DNA from: Lonepinella koalarum
GTDB taxonomy: Bacteria; Pseudomonadota; Gammaproteobacteria; Enterobacterales; Pasteurellaceae
Reading direction: 5' to 3'
NCBI RefSeq assembly: GCF_042926695.1
Contig: NZ_CP170642.1
Span: 1-64,000, forward strand
DNA length: 64,000 nt
The notes below the pieces were generated by a model. It was given only the letters and a program-made list of their open reading frames with translations. It ran no database searches and was not told the DNA's origin. The number at the start of each line of letters is the position of its first letter. Positions within the stretch are counted from its first letter, which is position 1. Below, in pieces: positions 17,812 through 26,624 of this stretch. The position numbers were made by a program, and so were the translations under genes.

Positions 17812-18267
17812 TTATTTGCTTTGATCTAAACGTTTTAACGCATCCATCGCTGGTTGCGAAACATGATCACCACGAGCCGCAGATTTTTCATACCATTGTG
17901 TGGCAGTGGTGAGATTTTTTTCTACACCAATGCCATTTTCATATAAATAACCCAGCCAATATTGCGAAGTAATATCACCACGATTAGCGGCGGTGGAAAA
18001 AGCCTCAAATGCTTTAGTTGGAGATTTAGTGACACCTTCACCATTTAGATACATCAAGCCGATATAGCGAGATGCTTTCATATCGCCTTGTTCGGTGGCT
18101 TGTTGTAATAACGGCATGGCTTGAGTGAAAGATTGTTGTTTATATAGTTCTACGCCTTGCAGCATTACGGCTCGAGCTTGTTGTTGCCCTGGGGTATGAG
18201 TTGGTTGAGATACCGCACTGCAAGAAGCTAATAAAAGTGGAAAAATAAGATAGCTGTATCGTTTCAT
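17812..18267 (-). CDS. Sel1-repeat lipoprotein
   Basis: A 151-residue predicted lipoprotein. The signal peptide ends in the lipobox LLASC at Cys16. Three Sel1-like (TPR-type) repeats follow, visible as SRYIGLMYLNGEGV, SQYWLGYLYENGIGV and the flanking A..WYEKSAARGD units. These repeats are protein-interaction scaffolds with no fixed function. It is encoded 11 nt before the secreted esterase in the same orientation. Confidence 0.8.
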   Translation of the reverse strand: MKRYSYLIFPLLLASCSAVSQPTHTPGQQQARAVMLQGVELYKQQSFTQAMPLLQQATEQGDMKASRYIGLMYLNGEGVTKSPTKAFEAFSTAANRGDITSQYWLGYLYENGIGVEKNLTTATQWYEKSAARGDHVSQPAMDALKRLDQSK

Positions 18268-18457
18268 TAAATATTTACTCTATATTGAATTGTTGGTTTA
18301 ATTAGGACTGTTAATTAGCTCAAAAGTTCTAGGATTATTTCTGCTATTTTAATAATAGTGAATTGAATTTCACCGCACTTTCTTGTACAATGTCTTCCCG
18401 TCCTGATACAACGTATCTCATTTATTTTTCACTATCAATCAAAACAAGATCTCACTT

Positions 18458-20086
18458 ATGACAACCAATTATATTTTCGTAACAGGCGGTGTGGTTTCAT
18501 CGTTAGGTAAAGGCATTGCAGCAGCGTCCTTAGCGGCCCTTTTAGAAGCTCGTGGCTTAAATGTCACCATTATGAAACTCGATCCTTATATTAATGTTGA
18601 CCCCGGTACCATGTCGCCAACCCAACATGGCGAAGTGTTCGTGACCCAAGACGGTGCAGAAACCGATTTAGATTTAGGTCACTACGAACGTTTTATTCGT
18701 ACCAAAATGACCAAACGCAACAATTTCACCACAGGTAAAATTTATTCCGAAGTATTACGCAAAGAACGCCGTGGTGATTATTTGGGGGCAACCATTCAGG
18801 TGATTCCGCATATTACCAATGAAATCAAAGCCCGTGTGATTGACGGTGCGGCAGGTCATGATGTGGCGATTATTGAAGTAGGCGGAACGGTGGGCGATAT
18901 TGAATCTCTGCCATTTTTGGAATCTTTACGTCAACTTGCAGCGCAAGTAGGACGTGAACGAACCATGTTTATGCACTTAACGTTAGTACCTTATATTCCA
19001 ACCGCCGGCGAAGTCAAAACCAAACCAACCCAACATTCGGTCAAAGAATTATTATCTATCGGGATTCAGCCTGATGTGTTAATTTGCCGTTCAGACCGTA
19101 TGGTGCCGAGTAATGAGAGGGCTAAAATAGCGTTATTCTGTAATGTGCCAGAAAAAGCGGTAATTTCCTTAAAAGATGTGGATTCTATTTATCAAATTCC
19201 GGCGTTATTACAATCGCAAGGTTTAGATGATTTCGTCTGCAAGCGTTTCCATTTAGATTGCAAACCAGCAGATTTATCGGAATGGGAGCAAGTATTGTAT
19301 CGCCAAGCCAATCCAACGGGTGAAGTCACCATCGGTATGGTGGGTAAATATGTGGAATTGCCTGATGCTTATAAATCTGTCAATGAAGCTTTAAAACATG
19401 CGGGGTTAACTAATCGTTTAACGGTCAACATTAAGTATATTGACTCGCAAGATGTGGAAACCAGAGGGGTGGAAGTATTGAAAGGCGTGGACGGTATTTT
19501 AGTACCGGGTGGGTTTGGTTATCGTGGTGTTGAGGGTAAAATTCTCACCGCTCAATATGCTCGAGAAAACAATATTCCTTACTTAGGCATTTGCTTAGGT
19601 ATGCAAGTCGCACTGATTGAATATGCTCGTCATGTGGCTGGATTAACGCAAGCGAACTCTTCTGAATTTGATCAAGCCTGTCCACAACCAGTAGTCGGTT
19701 TAATTACCGAATGGCAAGATGCCACGGGACAAGTGGAAACCCGTACTGATAAATCCGATTTAGGTGGCACCATGCGTTTAGGATCGCAACAATGTCATTT
19801 AGTGGATGGTTCTAAAGCGCGTGAGCTTTATGGCAAAGAAACTATTGAAGAACGTCACCGTCACCGTTATGAAGTGAACAATACCTTATTACCACAAATT
19901 GAAAAAGCAGGCTTAAAAGTGACAGGCTTAAGTGCGGATAAAAAATTAGTTGAGATTATTGAAGTACCAAATCACCCTTGGTTTGTGGCTTGTCAATTCC
20001 ACCCAGAATTTACATCCACACCACGAGATGGACACCCATTATTTGCTGGTTTCGTGAAAGCGGCGAAAGAAAATCAGCAAAACTAA
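18458..20086 (+). CDS. pyrG: CTP synthase
   Basis: Converts UTP to CTP using glutamine and ATP. The 542-residue protein has an N-terminal amidoligase domain starting YIFVTGGVVSSLGKGIAAAS with its P-loop. The C-terminal class I glutaminase domain has the nucleophile in GICLGMQ (near 378) and the His-Glu pair in CQFHPEF. Immediately upstream is an uptake signal (18372-18380). As in most gammaproteobacteria, eno follows. Confidence 0.98.
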   Translation: MTTNYIFVTGGVVSSLGKGIAAASLAALLEARGLNVTIMKLDPYINVDPGTMSPTQHGEVFVTQDGAETDLDLGHYERFIRTKMTKRNNFTTGKIYSEVLRKERRGDYLGATIQVIPHITNEIKARVIDGAAGHDVAIIEVGGTVGDIESLPFLESLRQLAAQVGRERTMFMHLTLVPYIPTAGEVKTKPTQHSVKELLSIGIQPDVLICRSDRMVPSNERAKIALFCNVPEKAVISLKDVDSIYQIPALLQSQGLDDFVCKRFHLDCKPADLSEWEQVLYRQANPTGEVTIGMVGKYVELPDAYKSVNEALKHAGLTNRLTVNIKYIDSQDVETRGVEVLKGVDGILVPGGFGYRGVEGKILTAQYARENNIPYLGICLGMQVALIEYARHVAGLTQANSSEFDQACPQPVVGLITEWQDATGQVETRTDKSDLGGTMRLGSQQCHLVDGSKARELYGKETIEERHRHRYEVNNTLLPQIEKAGLKVTGLSADKKLVEIIEVPNHPWFVACQFHPEFTSTPRDGHPLFAGFVKAAKENQQN

Positions 20087-20223
20087 GATAAAACTTGATA
20101 CTAGATCAAATTATTGTGATTTTTTGCAAGACAAATGCTACAAAGATCTATACCATATCGGAATAGTTTGAATAGTTTTAAAAAGACGAATTTTTAGATT
20201 AACTTAATAGAAGGAAAACAAAA

Positions 20224-21525
20224 ATGGCAAAAATCGTTAAAGTAATCGGTCGTGAAATCATTGACTCACGCGGTAACCCAACTGTTGAAGCAGAAGTTCA
20301 CTTAGAAGGTGGTTATGTTGGTTTAGCAGCGGCTCCATCTGGTGCATCAACAGGGTCTCGTGAAGCCTTAGAATTACGTGACGGTGACAAGGCACGTTTC
20401 TTAGGTAAAGGCGTATTAAAAGCAGTTTCTGCAGTCAATAACGAAATTGCTAAAGCAGTTATCGGTAAAGATGCATTAAATCAAGCTGAAATCGACCAAA
20501 TCATGATCGATTTAGACGGTACTGACAACAAATCAAAATTCGGTGCAAACGCTATTTTAGCCGTATCTTTAGCCAACGCCAAAGCCGCAGCAGCAGCGAA
20601 AGGTTTACCACTTTACGCTCACATTGCAGAACTTAATGGCACACCGGGTCAATATTCTATGCCATTACCAATGATGAACATCATCAATGGTGGTGAACAC
20701 GCTGACAACAACGTGGATATTCAAGAATTTATGATTCAACCAGTGGGTGCCAAAACCTTACGTGAAGCATTACGTATCGGTGCGGAAGTATTCCACAACC
20801 TTGCTAAAGTATTAAAAGGCAAAGGTTTAAGCACCGCAGTGGGTGATGAGGGCGGTTTCGCACCTAACCTAGAATCTAACGCAGCAGCACTTGCTTGTAT
20901 CAAAGAAGCGGTAGAAAAAGCAGGTTATGTGTTAGGTAAAGATGTTACATTGGCGATGGACTGTGCGTCATCTGAGTTCTACAACAAAGACAACGGTTTA
21001 TACGAAATGAAAGGTGAGGGCAAGACATTCACTTCACAAGAATTCACCCATTACCTTGAAAACTTAACTAAAGAATATCCAATCGTATCAATCGAAGATG
21101 GTCAAGATGAATCAGACTGGGAAGGTTTCGCCTACCAAACTAAAGTATTGGGCGACCGTGTTCAATTAGTGGGTGATGACTTATTCGTCACCAACACCAA
21201 GATCTTAAAAGAAGGTATCGAAAAAGGTATCGCAAACTCAATCTTAATCAAATTCAACCAAATCGGTTCATTAACTGAAACCTTAGCCGCAATTAAAATG
21301 GCGAAAGATGCAGGTTACACCGCAGTTATCTCTCACCGTTCAGGCGAAACCGAAGATGCCACTATCGCAGATTTAGCAGTGGGTACCGCGGCAGGTCAAA
21401 TTAAAACAGGTTCAATGAGCCGTTCAGACCGTATTGCGAAATACAACCAATTAATCCGTATCGAAGAAGCATTGGGCGACAAAGCGCCGTTCTTAGGCTT
21501 AAAAGCGGTGAAAGGTCAGGCGTAA
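20224..21525 (+). CDS. eno: Enolase
   Basis: Glycolytic 2-phosphoglycerate dehydratase, also a degradosome scaffold in enteric bacteria. It has 433 residues and contains SGASTGSREALELRD, the metal-binding DCASSEFY, DDLFVTNT and the C-terminal SHRSGETED catalytic loop. Very regular, highly biased codon use fits strong expression. AGAAGGAAA precedes the start. It lies 137 nt after pyrG. Confidence 0.98.
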   Translation: MAKIVKVIGREIIDSRGNPTVEAEVHLEGGYVGLAAAPSGASTGSREALELRDGDKARFLGKGVLKAVSAVNNEIAKAVIGKDALNQAEIDQIMIDLDGTDNKSKFGANAILAVSLANAKAAAAAKGLPLYAHIAELNGTPGQYSMPLPMMNIINGGEHADNNVDIQEFMIQPVGAKTLREALRIGAEVFHNLAKVLKGKGLSTAVGDEGGFAPNLESNAAALACIKEAVEKAGYVLGKDVTLAMDCASSEFYNKDNGLYEMKGEGKTFTSQEFTHYLENLTKEYPIVSIEDGQDESDWEGFAYQTKVLGDRVQLVGDDLFVTNTKILKEGIEKGIANSILIKFNQIGSLTETLAAIKMAKDAGYTAVISHRSGETEDATIADLAVGTAAGQIKTGSMSRSDRIAKYNQLIRIEEALGDKAPFLGLKAVKGQA

Positions 21526-21561
21526 TTCGCGTTGATTTAGATTAAAAAATCTTAAATTTTG

Positions 21562-21604
21562 TACCGCACTTTGGCTTTGATAAGAAAAAGTGCGGTATTT
21601 TTTT
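21562..21604 (+). terminator. eno terminator built from inverted uptake signals
   Basis: TACCGCACTT (21562-21571) and AAGTGCGGTA (21588-21597) pair around a loop of about 16 nt that itself has short complementarity, followed by a T run to 21604. It lies 36 nt after the eno stop. Confidence 0.8.
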
Positions 21605-21647
21605 GAAAAATTTTGACTCAAATGAATTATTACTCCGGGAGAGTATA

Positions 21648-22316
21648 ATGAATTTCCAATTTAGCTATTTTGTTGAAGTAATACCGAAAGTGGCTCGTCA
21701 CCTAGATATTACGCTACAACTCACGCTTACTGCGGCAATTATTGCTTTGATTTTTGGTACTGTACTTGCTGTAATCCGTTACTACAAAATCCCCATTTTT
21801 TATCAACTTGCCAGCATTTATATTTTTATAATGCGTGGTACGCCTGTTGTGGTTCAGCTATATTTTTTCTATTTTGGTTTGGCTACAGCCTCTAATATTG
21901 TAAGAGAAATGCAGCCTGTCACAGCAGTAGCGATAGTGATGAGTCTTAATATTTCTGCTTTTATGTCGGAAAGTATGCGAGGCGCATTGCTTTCTGTGGA
22001 TGATGGACAAAAACAAGCAGGTTATGCGTTAGGCATGTCACATGCTTTAGTGATTCGTCGTATTGTATTGCCACAAGCCTTTCGAATAGCATTGCCTGCT
22101 TTATTCAATGATATTATTAATTTGATTAAAATGTCATCACTGGCATTTATGCTTGGTATTTTAGATGTGATGGGCGCAGCTAAAGTCGAGGGGTCGCAAA
22201 CTTTTCGTTATTTTGAAATTTATGCTGCGGTCATGTTAATTTATCTTGCCGTGATAGCTTTCTGTTCTTTTATTCATAAATATTTAGAGAAAAAATATAG
22301 TCGAGCCTACGGCTAA
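21648..22316 (+). CDS. Polar amino-acid ABC transporter permease
   Basis: Inner-membrane permease of the HisMQ/ArtMQ type, 222 residues with about five membrane helices. The EAA loop that docks the ATPase is ALGMSHALVIRRIVLPQAFRIALP (two pieces, residues about 130-155), and FIMRGTPVVVQLYFFYFG is the conserved N-terminal segment. ATG 21648 is chosen because GGGAG precedes it and the helix pattern starts there. The binding protein follows after 20 nt. No ATP-binding subunit gene is present in the cluster. Confidence 0.88.
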   Translation: MNFQFSYFVEVIPKVARHLDITLQLTLTAAIIALIFGTVLAVIRYYKIPIFYQLASIYIFIMRGTPVVVQLYFFYFGLATASNIVREMQPVTAVAIVMSLNISAFMSESMRGALLSVDDGQKQAGYALGMSHALVIRRIVLPQAFRIALPALFNDIINLIKMSSLAFMLGILDVMGAAKVEGSQTFRYFEIYAAVMLIYLAVIAFCSFIHKYLEKKYSRAYG

Positions 22317-22336
22317 TAATTATATTGGAGAAAATA

Positions 22337-23125
22337 ATGAAAAAATTAAATAAAATCTTATTCACTACTGCTGTGCTAGGATCTGCCATTGGCTTATCAA
22401 ATCAAGTATTAGCAGAAACCCGTACAGTTACCATTGTCACTTCGGGTACATCAATGTCCTATTCTATGCTTGATGCTGATGGTAATTGGACGGGCGTTGA
22501 TGCGGAACTTTGGGCTGTCATTGCTAAACGTAAAGATTGGAAACTGAATGTCAAACGAACAACTTTTGATGCGATTTTTGGTGAACTTGATGCGGGACGT
22601 GCGGATGTGGCTTCTAATGCTTTTGCAGTGAAGCCAGAACGGGTAAATAAATATTATCCATCAATCCCTTATTATGGCGATGCTCAAGCGGTGATCGTAA
22701 AAGGTGATAATCAAACCATTACTAAACTCATTGATTTAAAAGGCAAGAAAATCGGTGTAACCAATGGTCAAGCGGCACAAACAATTATCAATGAAATGCA
22801 GCCCAGCTATGGTTTTGAACAAGTTATTTATGAAAGTTCAGATAATGGTTTAATGGAAATGGTATTAGGGCGAATTGATGCTCAAGCTTGTGCCGTGTCA
22901 ACAGCAAACCAATTTGCGGAACGAACAGGTAACAACATTCGGATTTTAGATGAAAAATTGCGCGCCAATAATGTGGCATTCTTTTTCCCGAAAACCGAAC
23001 AAGGGATGGCTTTGCGTGATGAAATTAACCAAGAAATTACCGCACTTTTACAAGATGGTACAATTGCTAAAATCACTGAAAAATATTTAGGTGCAGATAT
23101 GACGAAACTTATTATTAATGAGTAA
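22337..23125 (+). CDS. Amino-acid ABC transporter substrate-binding protein
   Basis: A 262-residue periplasmic family-3 solute-binding protein. The signal peptide spans MKKLNKILFTTAVLGSAIGL through VLA. Hallmarks are GVDAELWAVIAKR, the AGRADVASNAFAVKPERVNKY segment and DLKGKKIGVTNGQAA. The ligand is unknown; the polar amino-acid class (cystine, His, Arg or Glu) is likely. GGAG lies 7 nt before ATG 22337. It is between the permease and a dehydrogenase, with gaps of 20 and 5 nt. Confidence 0.87.
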   Translation: MKKLNKILFTTAVLGSAIGLSNQVLAETRTVTIVTSGTSMSYSMLDADGNWTGVDAELWAVIAKRKDWKLNVKRTTFDAIFGELDAGRADVASNAFAVKPERVNKYYPSIPYYGDAQAVIVKGDNQTITKLIDLKGKKIGVTNGQAAQTIINEMQPSYGFEQVIYESSDNGLMEMVLGRIDAQACAVSTANQFAERTGNNIRILDEKLRANNVAFFFPKTEQGMALRDEINQEITALLQDGTIAKITEKYLGADMTKLIINE

Positions 23126-23130
23126 AAATA

Positions 23131-24195
23131 ATGGATTTACGCAGTATTAGCCGTGGCATAGGGCAATTTATTTGCAATCAAGGGGCATTGAGCATGCTCA
23201 ATGCCAAATTAACTTCCTTTGTTAATCCTGTTTTCTTAACAGGGCAAAAAGCCTACGCAGCTTTTTCTTCATTTTATCAATCGGAGAAAGATTATCCCTG
23301 TTATTTTTATGATGGCAGTTGTTCTCATGAAAATATTGAGTATTTAGCCAACAGTTTACCCATTGATTGTGATTGTATTGTGGCAATTGGAGGAGGAAAA
23401 TTGATTGATACCGCAAAATCTGTGGCAAATCGATTAAATGTGGAATATATTACCGTACCAACATTGCTTAGCACCTGTGCCGCCTATACCCCCTTATCTA
23501 TTATTTATCAATCAGATGGAAGAATTAAACAAGGTGAACATTATGAACGCGCTGCTTACTTATGTTTAGCAGATCTTGATTTATTGGTTCATTCTCCAAA
23601 ATCTTATTTACTTGATGGGATTGGGGATACGTTGGCTAAATGGTATGAAGCTAATGCTGCTGTAGCAAACTTGACAGATGATGTGCCTGTTTTCGTGCAG
23701 GCAGCATTGCAAATGGCGAAATTGATTCAACAAGTTTTGTTAAATGAAACTGATGCAGCCATTGCCTCACTCACATCTCATCAAGTGACACCTGCTTTCA
23801 AACATATCGTGGAAACCATTATTGGACTAGGCGGTATGGTGGGGGGATTAGCGGGGCGAAAAGCTCGTGTCGCAGGGGCACATGCGATTCATGATGGCAT
23901 GTCGCAATTTCCACAAACGCATCAATATGGTCATGGTATCAAAGTGGCTTATGGTATATTAGTGCAGTTAGCAGCAGAGAAAAAAATGACTGAAATTGAA
24001 GAATTACTGCCATTTTTTACCAAGTATCAATTTATACATCGCTTACAAGATTTCGGTATTCATGAGAATTTAACCGAAGTTATGCAACAAATTGCTGAAA
24101 TTGCTTGTGGCGATGGACAAACATTTCGCTTGGCTGTGCCAAATTGTACAGTTGCGCAAGTAGTGGAAGCGATGCAATACGTGGAGAACTTATAA
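23131..24195 (+). CDS. GldA-like iron-containing alcohol dehydrogenase family protein
   Basis: A 354-residue protein of the glycerol dehydrogenase/dehydroquinate synthase-like fold. It has the NAD-binding AIGGGKLIDTAKSVA (near 88-102), TVPTLLSTCAAYTP, and the metal ligands in DGIGDTLAKWYE, GAHAIHDGMS and HQYGHGIKVAYG. The ligands appear complete, so it should be an active NAD(P)-dependent polyol or 2-oxo-compound oxidoreductase, but the substrate is not predictable. It starts 5 nt after the binding-protein gene and ends 1 nt before the OsmC-like gene, a tight operon. Confidence 0.78.
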   Translation: MDLRSISRGIGQFICNQGALSMLNAKLTSFVNPVFLTGQKAYAAFSSFYQSEKDYPCYFYDGSCSHENIEYLANSLPIDCDCIVAIGGGKLIDTAKSVANRLNVEYITVPTLLSTCAAYTPLSIIYQSDGRIKQGEHYERAAYLCLADLDLLVHSPKSYLLDGIGDTLAKWYEANAAVANLTDDVPVFVQAALQMAKLIQQVLLNETDAAIASLTSHQVTPAFKHIVETIIGLGGMVGGLAGRKARVAGAHAIHDGMSQFPQTHQYGHGIKVAYGILVQLAAEKKMTEIEELLPFFTKYQFIHRLQDFGIHENLTEVMQQIAEIACGDGQTFRLAVPNCTVAQVVEAMQYVENL

Positions 24196-24196
24196 T

Positions 24197-24628
24197 ATGA
24201 CAGAAGATAAATTAACCTTAACACTCCCATCTGGGTTTATCACCAAAGTACAAGTGGGAGAATTTACTTTACTCACCGATTACCCGAAAGATCGTGGGGG
24301 GAGTGGTATTGCTCTGAATCCTTGGCGACTTTTTCTTGCTGCGATGTTATCTTGCCATGGCGTCAATTTAGCGAAATATTGTTATCAACAAGGGTTGGAT
24401 TATAGCCAAATTGAAGTGAATTTAATCCCGTTAGTGGAAGATTGTAAAACCGATGAATTTCCTGAGTATCAAATTCATGTTCGTTTGCCACCTGATTTTC
24501 CTAGCGAGCATATTCAACCTATGGTAGATTTTTTTACTGATTGCCCCGTAGCTAATCATTTGGTGAAATTAAAACCTATTTTAAAAACATTTGTAAATGG
24601 CAAATTAATCTGTACACATGCTAGATAA
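24197..24628 (+). CDS. OsmC/Ohr-like family protein
   Basis: A 143-residue protein with features of the OsmC family of thiol peroxidases: ALNPWRLFLAAMLSCHGVN (first Cys near 53) and DCPVANHL (second Cys near 115). The two cysteines are positioned like the redox pair of OsmC/YhfA proteins. Whether it is a peroxidase here or serves a metabolic role with the transporter and dehydrogenase is unknown. It begins 1 nt after the dehydrogenase stop, so translation is probably coupled. Confidence 0.7.
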   Translation: MTEDKLTLTLPSGFITKVQVGEFTLLTDYPKDRGGSGIALNPWRLFLAAMLSCHGVNLAKYCYQQGLDYSQIEVNLIPLVEDCKTDEFPEYQIHVRLPPDFPSEHIQPMVDFFTDCPVANHLVKLKPILKTFVNGKLICTHAR

Positions 24629-24673
24629 AAAATAAAAATTTGCTAAGGAAATACTGCATTTTAAGGAGAACAC

Positions 24674-25081
24674 ATGTTACATTTAGTTTTAGAAGATAAA
24701 CATCTTATCGGTCAAAAAAAGCATTTCGGTGCTCACTCTACCGTTTATGATCATTTAGTGGTGATGTTTGAAGACGATGGTGAAACCGGTTATTTTTATG
24801 CCATGGATTTAAATAACCAACAACAACCTATTGTGGATAGTTTGTATGTTTATGGTGTGGACAGTATTGAAGGTAAGCATGAAGCCCGTCAGTTTCAAAT
24901 TTGTTGGTCAGAAGATGGTAAGCAAGCCTTTTTGTTAGTTAACGGTTATCCGCACGCCAGTTTTGATTACACCAGATTAGTGGGTTATAACCATAGTAAA
25001 TTCCCCATGCCTGAAATTACCAGTATGTGGTCGCATGAAGAAATTACTGATAAATTAGTGGCAGAGTGGTTAAAAGTTTAA
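24674..25081 (+). CDS. Small conserved protein, DUF2251-like
   Basis: A 135-residue soluble acidic protein without signal peptide or membrane helix. Recognisable segments are VVMFEDDGETGYFYAMD and WSEDGKQAFLLVNGYPHASFDY. I believe it matches the DUF2251 family of Pasteurellaceae and some other bacteria, whose function is unknown, but this assignment is from memory. AAGGAG lies 8 nt before the start. It is 45 nt after the OsmC-like gene and may share its transcript. Confidence 0.6.
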   Translation: MLHLVLEDKHLIGQKKHFGAHSTVYDHLVVMFEDDGETGYFYAMDLNNQQQPIVDSLYVYGVDSIEGKHEARQFQICWSEDGKQAFLLVNGYPHASFDYTRLVGYNHSKFPMPEITSMWSHEEITDKLVAEWLKV

Positions 25082-25206
25082 TATTAAATTAACCGTTATA
25101 CATTGATAAAACCGATTATAATAATTTATGTGATCAGTTTGCTCATCATGATATTTTTAGCCAAAATAACAATTATTCCCCTTAAAAAGATAAAAGGAAA
25201 GCAGTT

Positions 25207-26577
25207 ATGACAAAACATTATGATTATTTAGCTATCGGTGGCGGTAGTGGTGGGATTGCCTCGATTAACCGTGCGGCGAGTTATGGTAAAAAATGTGCGA
25301 TTATTGAAGCAAAACACTTAGGTGGCACTTGTGTTAATGTCGGTTGTGTACCGAAAAAAGTGATGTTCTATGGTGCGCAAGTCGCCGAAGCGATTCATCA
25401 TTATGCCCCTGATTATGGCTTTGATGTGAACGTCAATAAATTCGATTTTTCAAAATTAGTTGAAAGCCGTCAAGCCTATATCGGTCGTATTCATACCTCA
25501 TACGGTAATGTGTTAGGTAAAAATAATGTAGATGTGTTAAACGGCTTTGCTAAATTTGTCGATGCTAAAACCATTGAAGTCAGTTATGCAGATGGTTCAA
25601 GCGAACAAGTTAGCGCTGATCATATTTTAATTGCTACGGGTGGTCGTCCGAGCATTCCAAAGCTAAAAGGCGCAGAATATGGCATCACTTCGGATGGTGT
25701 GTTTGCCTTAACGGCATTACCAAAATCCGTTGCGATTGTAGGGGCAGGTTATATTGCGGTAGAACTGGCTGGTGTATTGAATAGCTTTGGTGTCGAAACC
25801 CATTTATTTGTACGTCAACATGCGCCATTACGTACTCAAGATCCATTAATCGTAGAAACCTTATTAGAAGTGTTAGCACAAGATGGCATTCAATTACATA
25901 CTCAGGCTATTCCTGAAGAAGTGATGAAAAATGCAGACGGCACGTTGACCTTGAAACTTAAAGACGGTCGTGAAAGCACGGTAGAAAGTCTGATATGGGC
26001 GATTGGTCGTGAACCCGCAACCGATGTGATTAATTTACAAGCTACTGGTGTGGCAACTAATGAATGTGGTTTTATTAAAGTGGATAAATTCCAAAATACC
26101 AATGTACCGAACATCTATGCGGTAGGTGATATTATTGAAGGGGGTATTGAATTAACGCCTGTGGCAGTAGCGGCTGGTCGTCGTTTATCTGAACGTTTAT
26201 TTAACAATAAACCAAACGAACATTTGGATTACAATCTTGTGCCGACGGTGATATTTAGCCATCCACCAATTGGTACGATCGGCTTAACTGAACCACAAGC
26301 GATTGAGCAATATGGTGCAGAAAATGTTAAAGTGTATAAATCATCATTTACTGCAATGTACACCGCGGTTACTCAACACCGCCAACCTTGCCGCATGAAA
26401 CTGGTTTGTGTTGGTCAAGAAGAAAAAGTGGTGGGCTTACACGGTATTGGTTTTGGGGTAGATGAAATGATTCAAGGTTTTGCGGTAGCCATTAAAATGG
26501 GTGCAACTAAAGCCGATTTTGATAACACCGTTGCCATTCACCCGACAGGTTCGGAAGAATTTGTCACCATGCGTTAA
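25207..26577 (+). CDS. gor: Glutathione-disulfide reductase
   Basis: FAD-dependent enzyme reducing oxidised glutathione with NADPH. The 456-residue protein shows the N-terminal FAD motif AIGGGSGG, the redox-active disulfide GGTCVNVGCVPKK (about 41-53), the NAD(P)-binding GAGYIAVELAG, the second FAD motif YAVGDI, and the C-terminal His-Glu pair in HPTGSEE. Substrate-binding surroundings match glutathione reductase rather than lipoamide dehydrogenase. Preceded by AAAGGAAA. It ends at a bidirectional terminator. Confidence 0.95.
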   Translation: MTKHYDYLAIGGGSGGIASINRAASYGKKCAIIEAKHLGGTCVNVGCVPKKVMFYGAQVAEAIHHYAPDYGFDVNVNKFDFSKLVESRQAYIGRIHTSYGNVLGKNNVDVLNGFAKFVDAKTIEVSYADGSSEQVSADHILIATGGRPSIPKLKGAEYGITSDGVFALTALPKSVAIVGAGYIAVELAGVLNSFGVETHLFVRQHAPLRTQDPLIVETLLEVLAQDGIQLHTQAIPEEVMKNADGTLTLKLKDGRESTVESLIWAIGREPATDVINLQATGVATNECGFIKVDKFQNTNVPNIYAVGDIIEGGIELTPVAVAAGRRLSERLFNNKPNEHLDYNLVPTVIFSHPPIGTIGLTEPQAIEQYGAENVKVYKSSFTAMYTAVTQHRQPCRMKLVCVGQEEKVVGLHGIGFGVDEMIQGFAVAIKMGATKADFDNTVAIHPTGSEEFVTMR

Positions 26578-26586
26578 CATCATTCT

Positions 26587-26624
26587 AAGGCTAGCAACAC
26601 GTTCTATTTTGCTAGCCTTAATTT
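26587..26624. terminator. Bidirectional terminator between gor and the GT9 gene
   Basis: AAGGCTAGCAA (26587-26597) and TTGCTAGCCTT (26609-26619) form a perfect 11-bp stem between convergent genes, with A/T runs on both sides. The right arm includes the stop codon of the GT9 gene. Confidence 0.8.

Noticed and set aside
20092..20112. FNR-like box (TTGAT...ATCAA) between pyrG and eno
   Set aside because: The half-sites are 5 nt apart instead of the 4 required for the FNR consensus, and no other support is visible.
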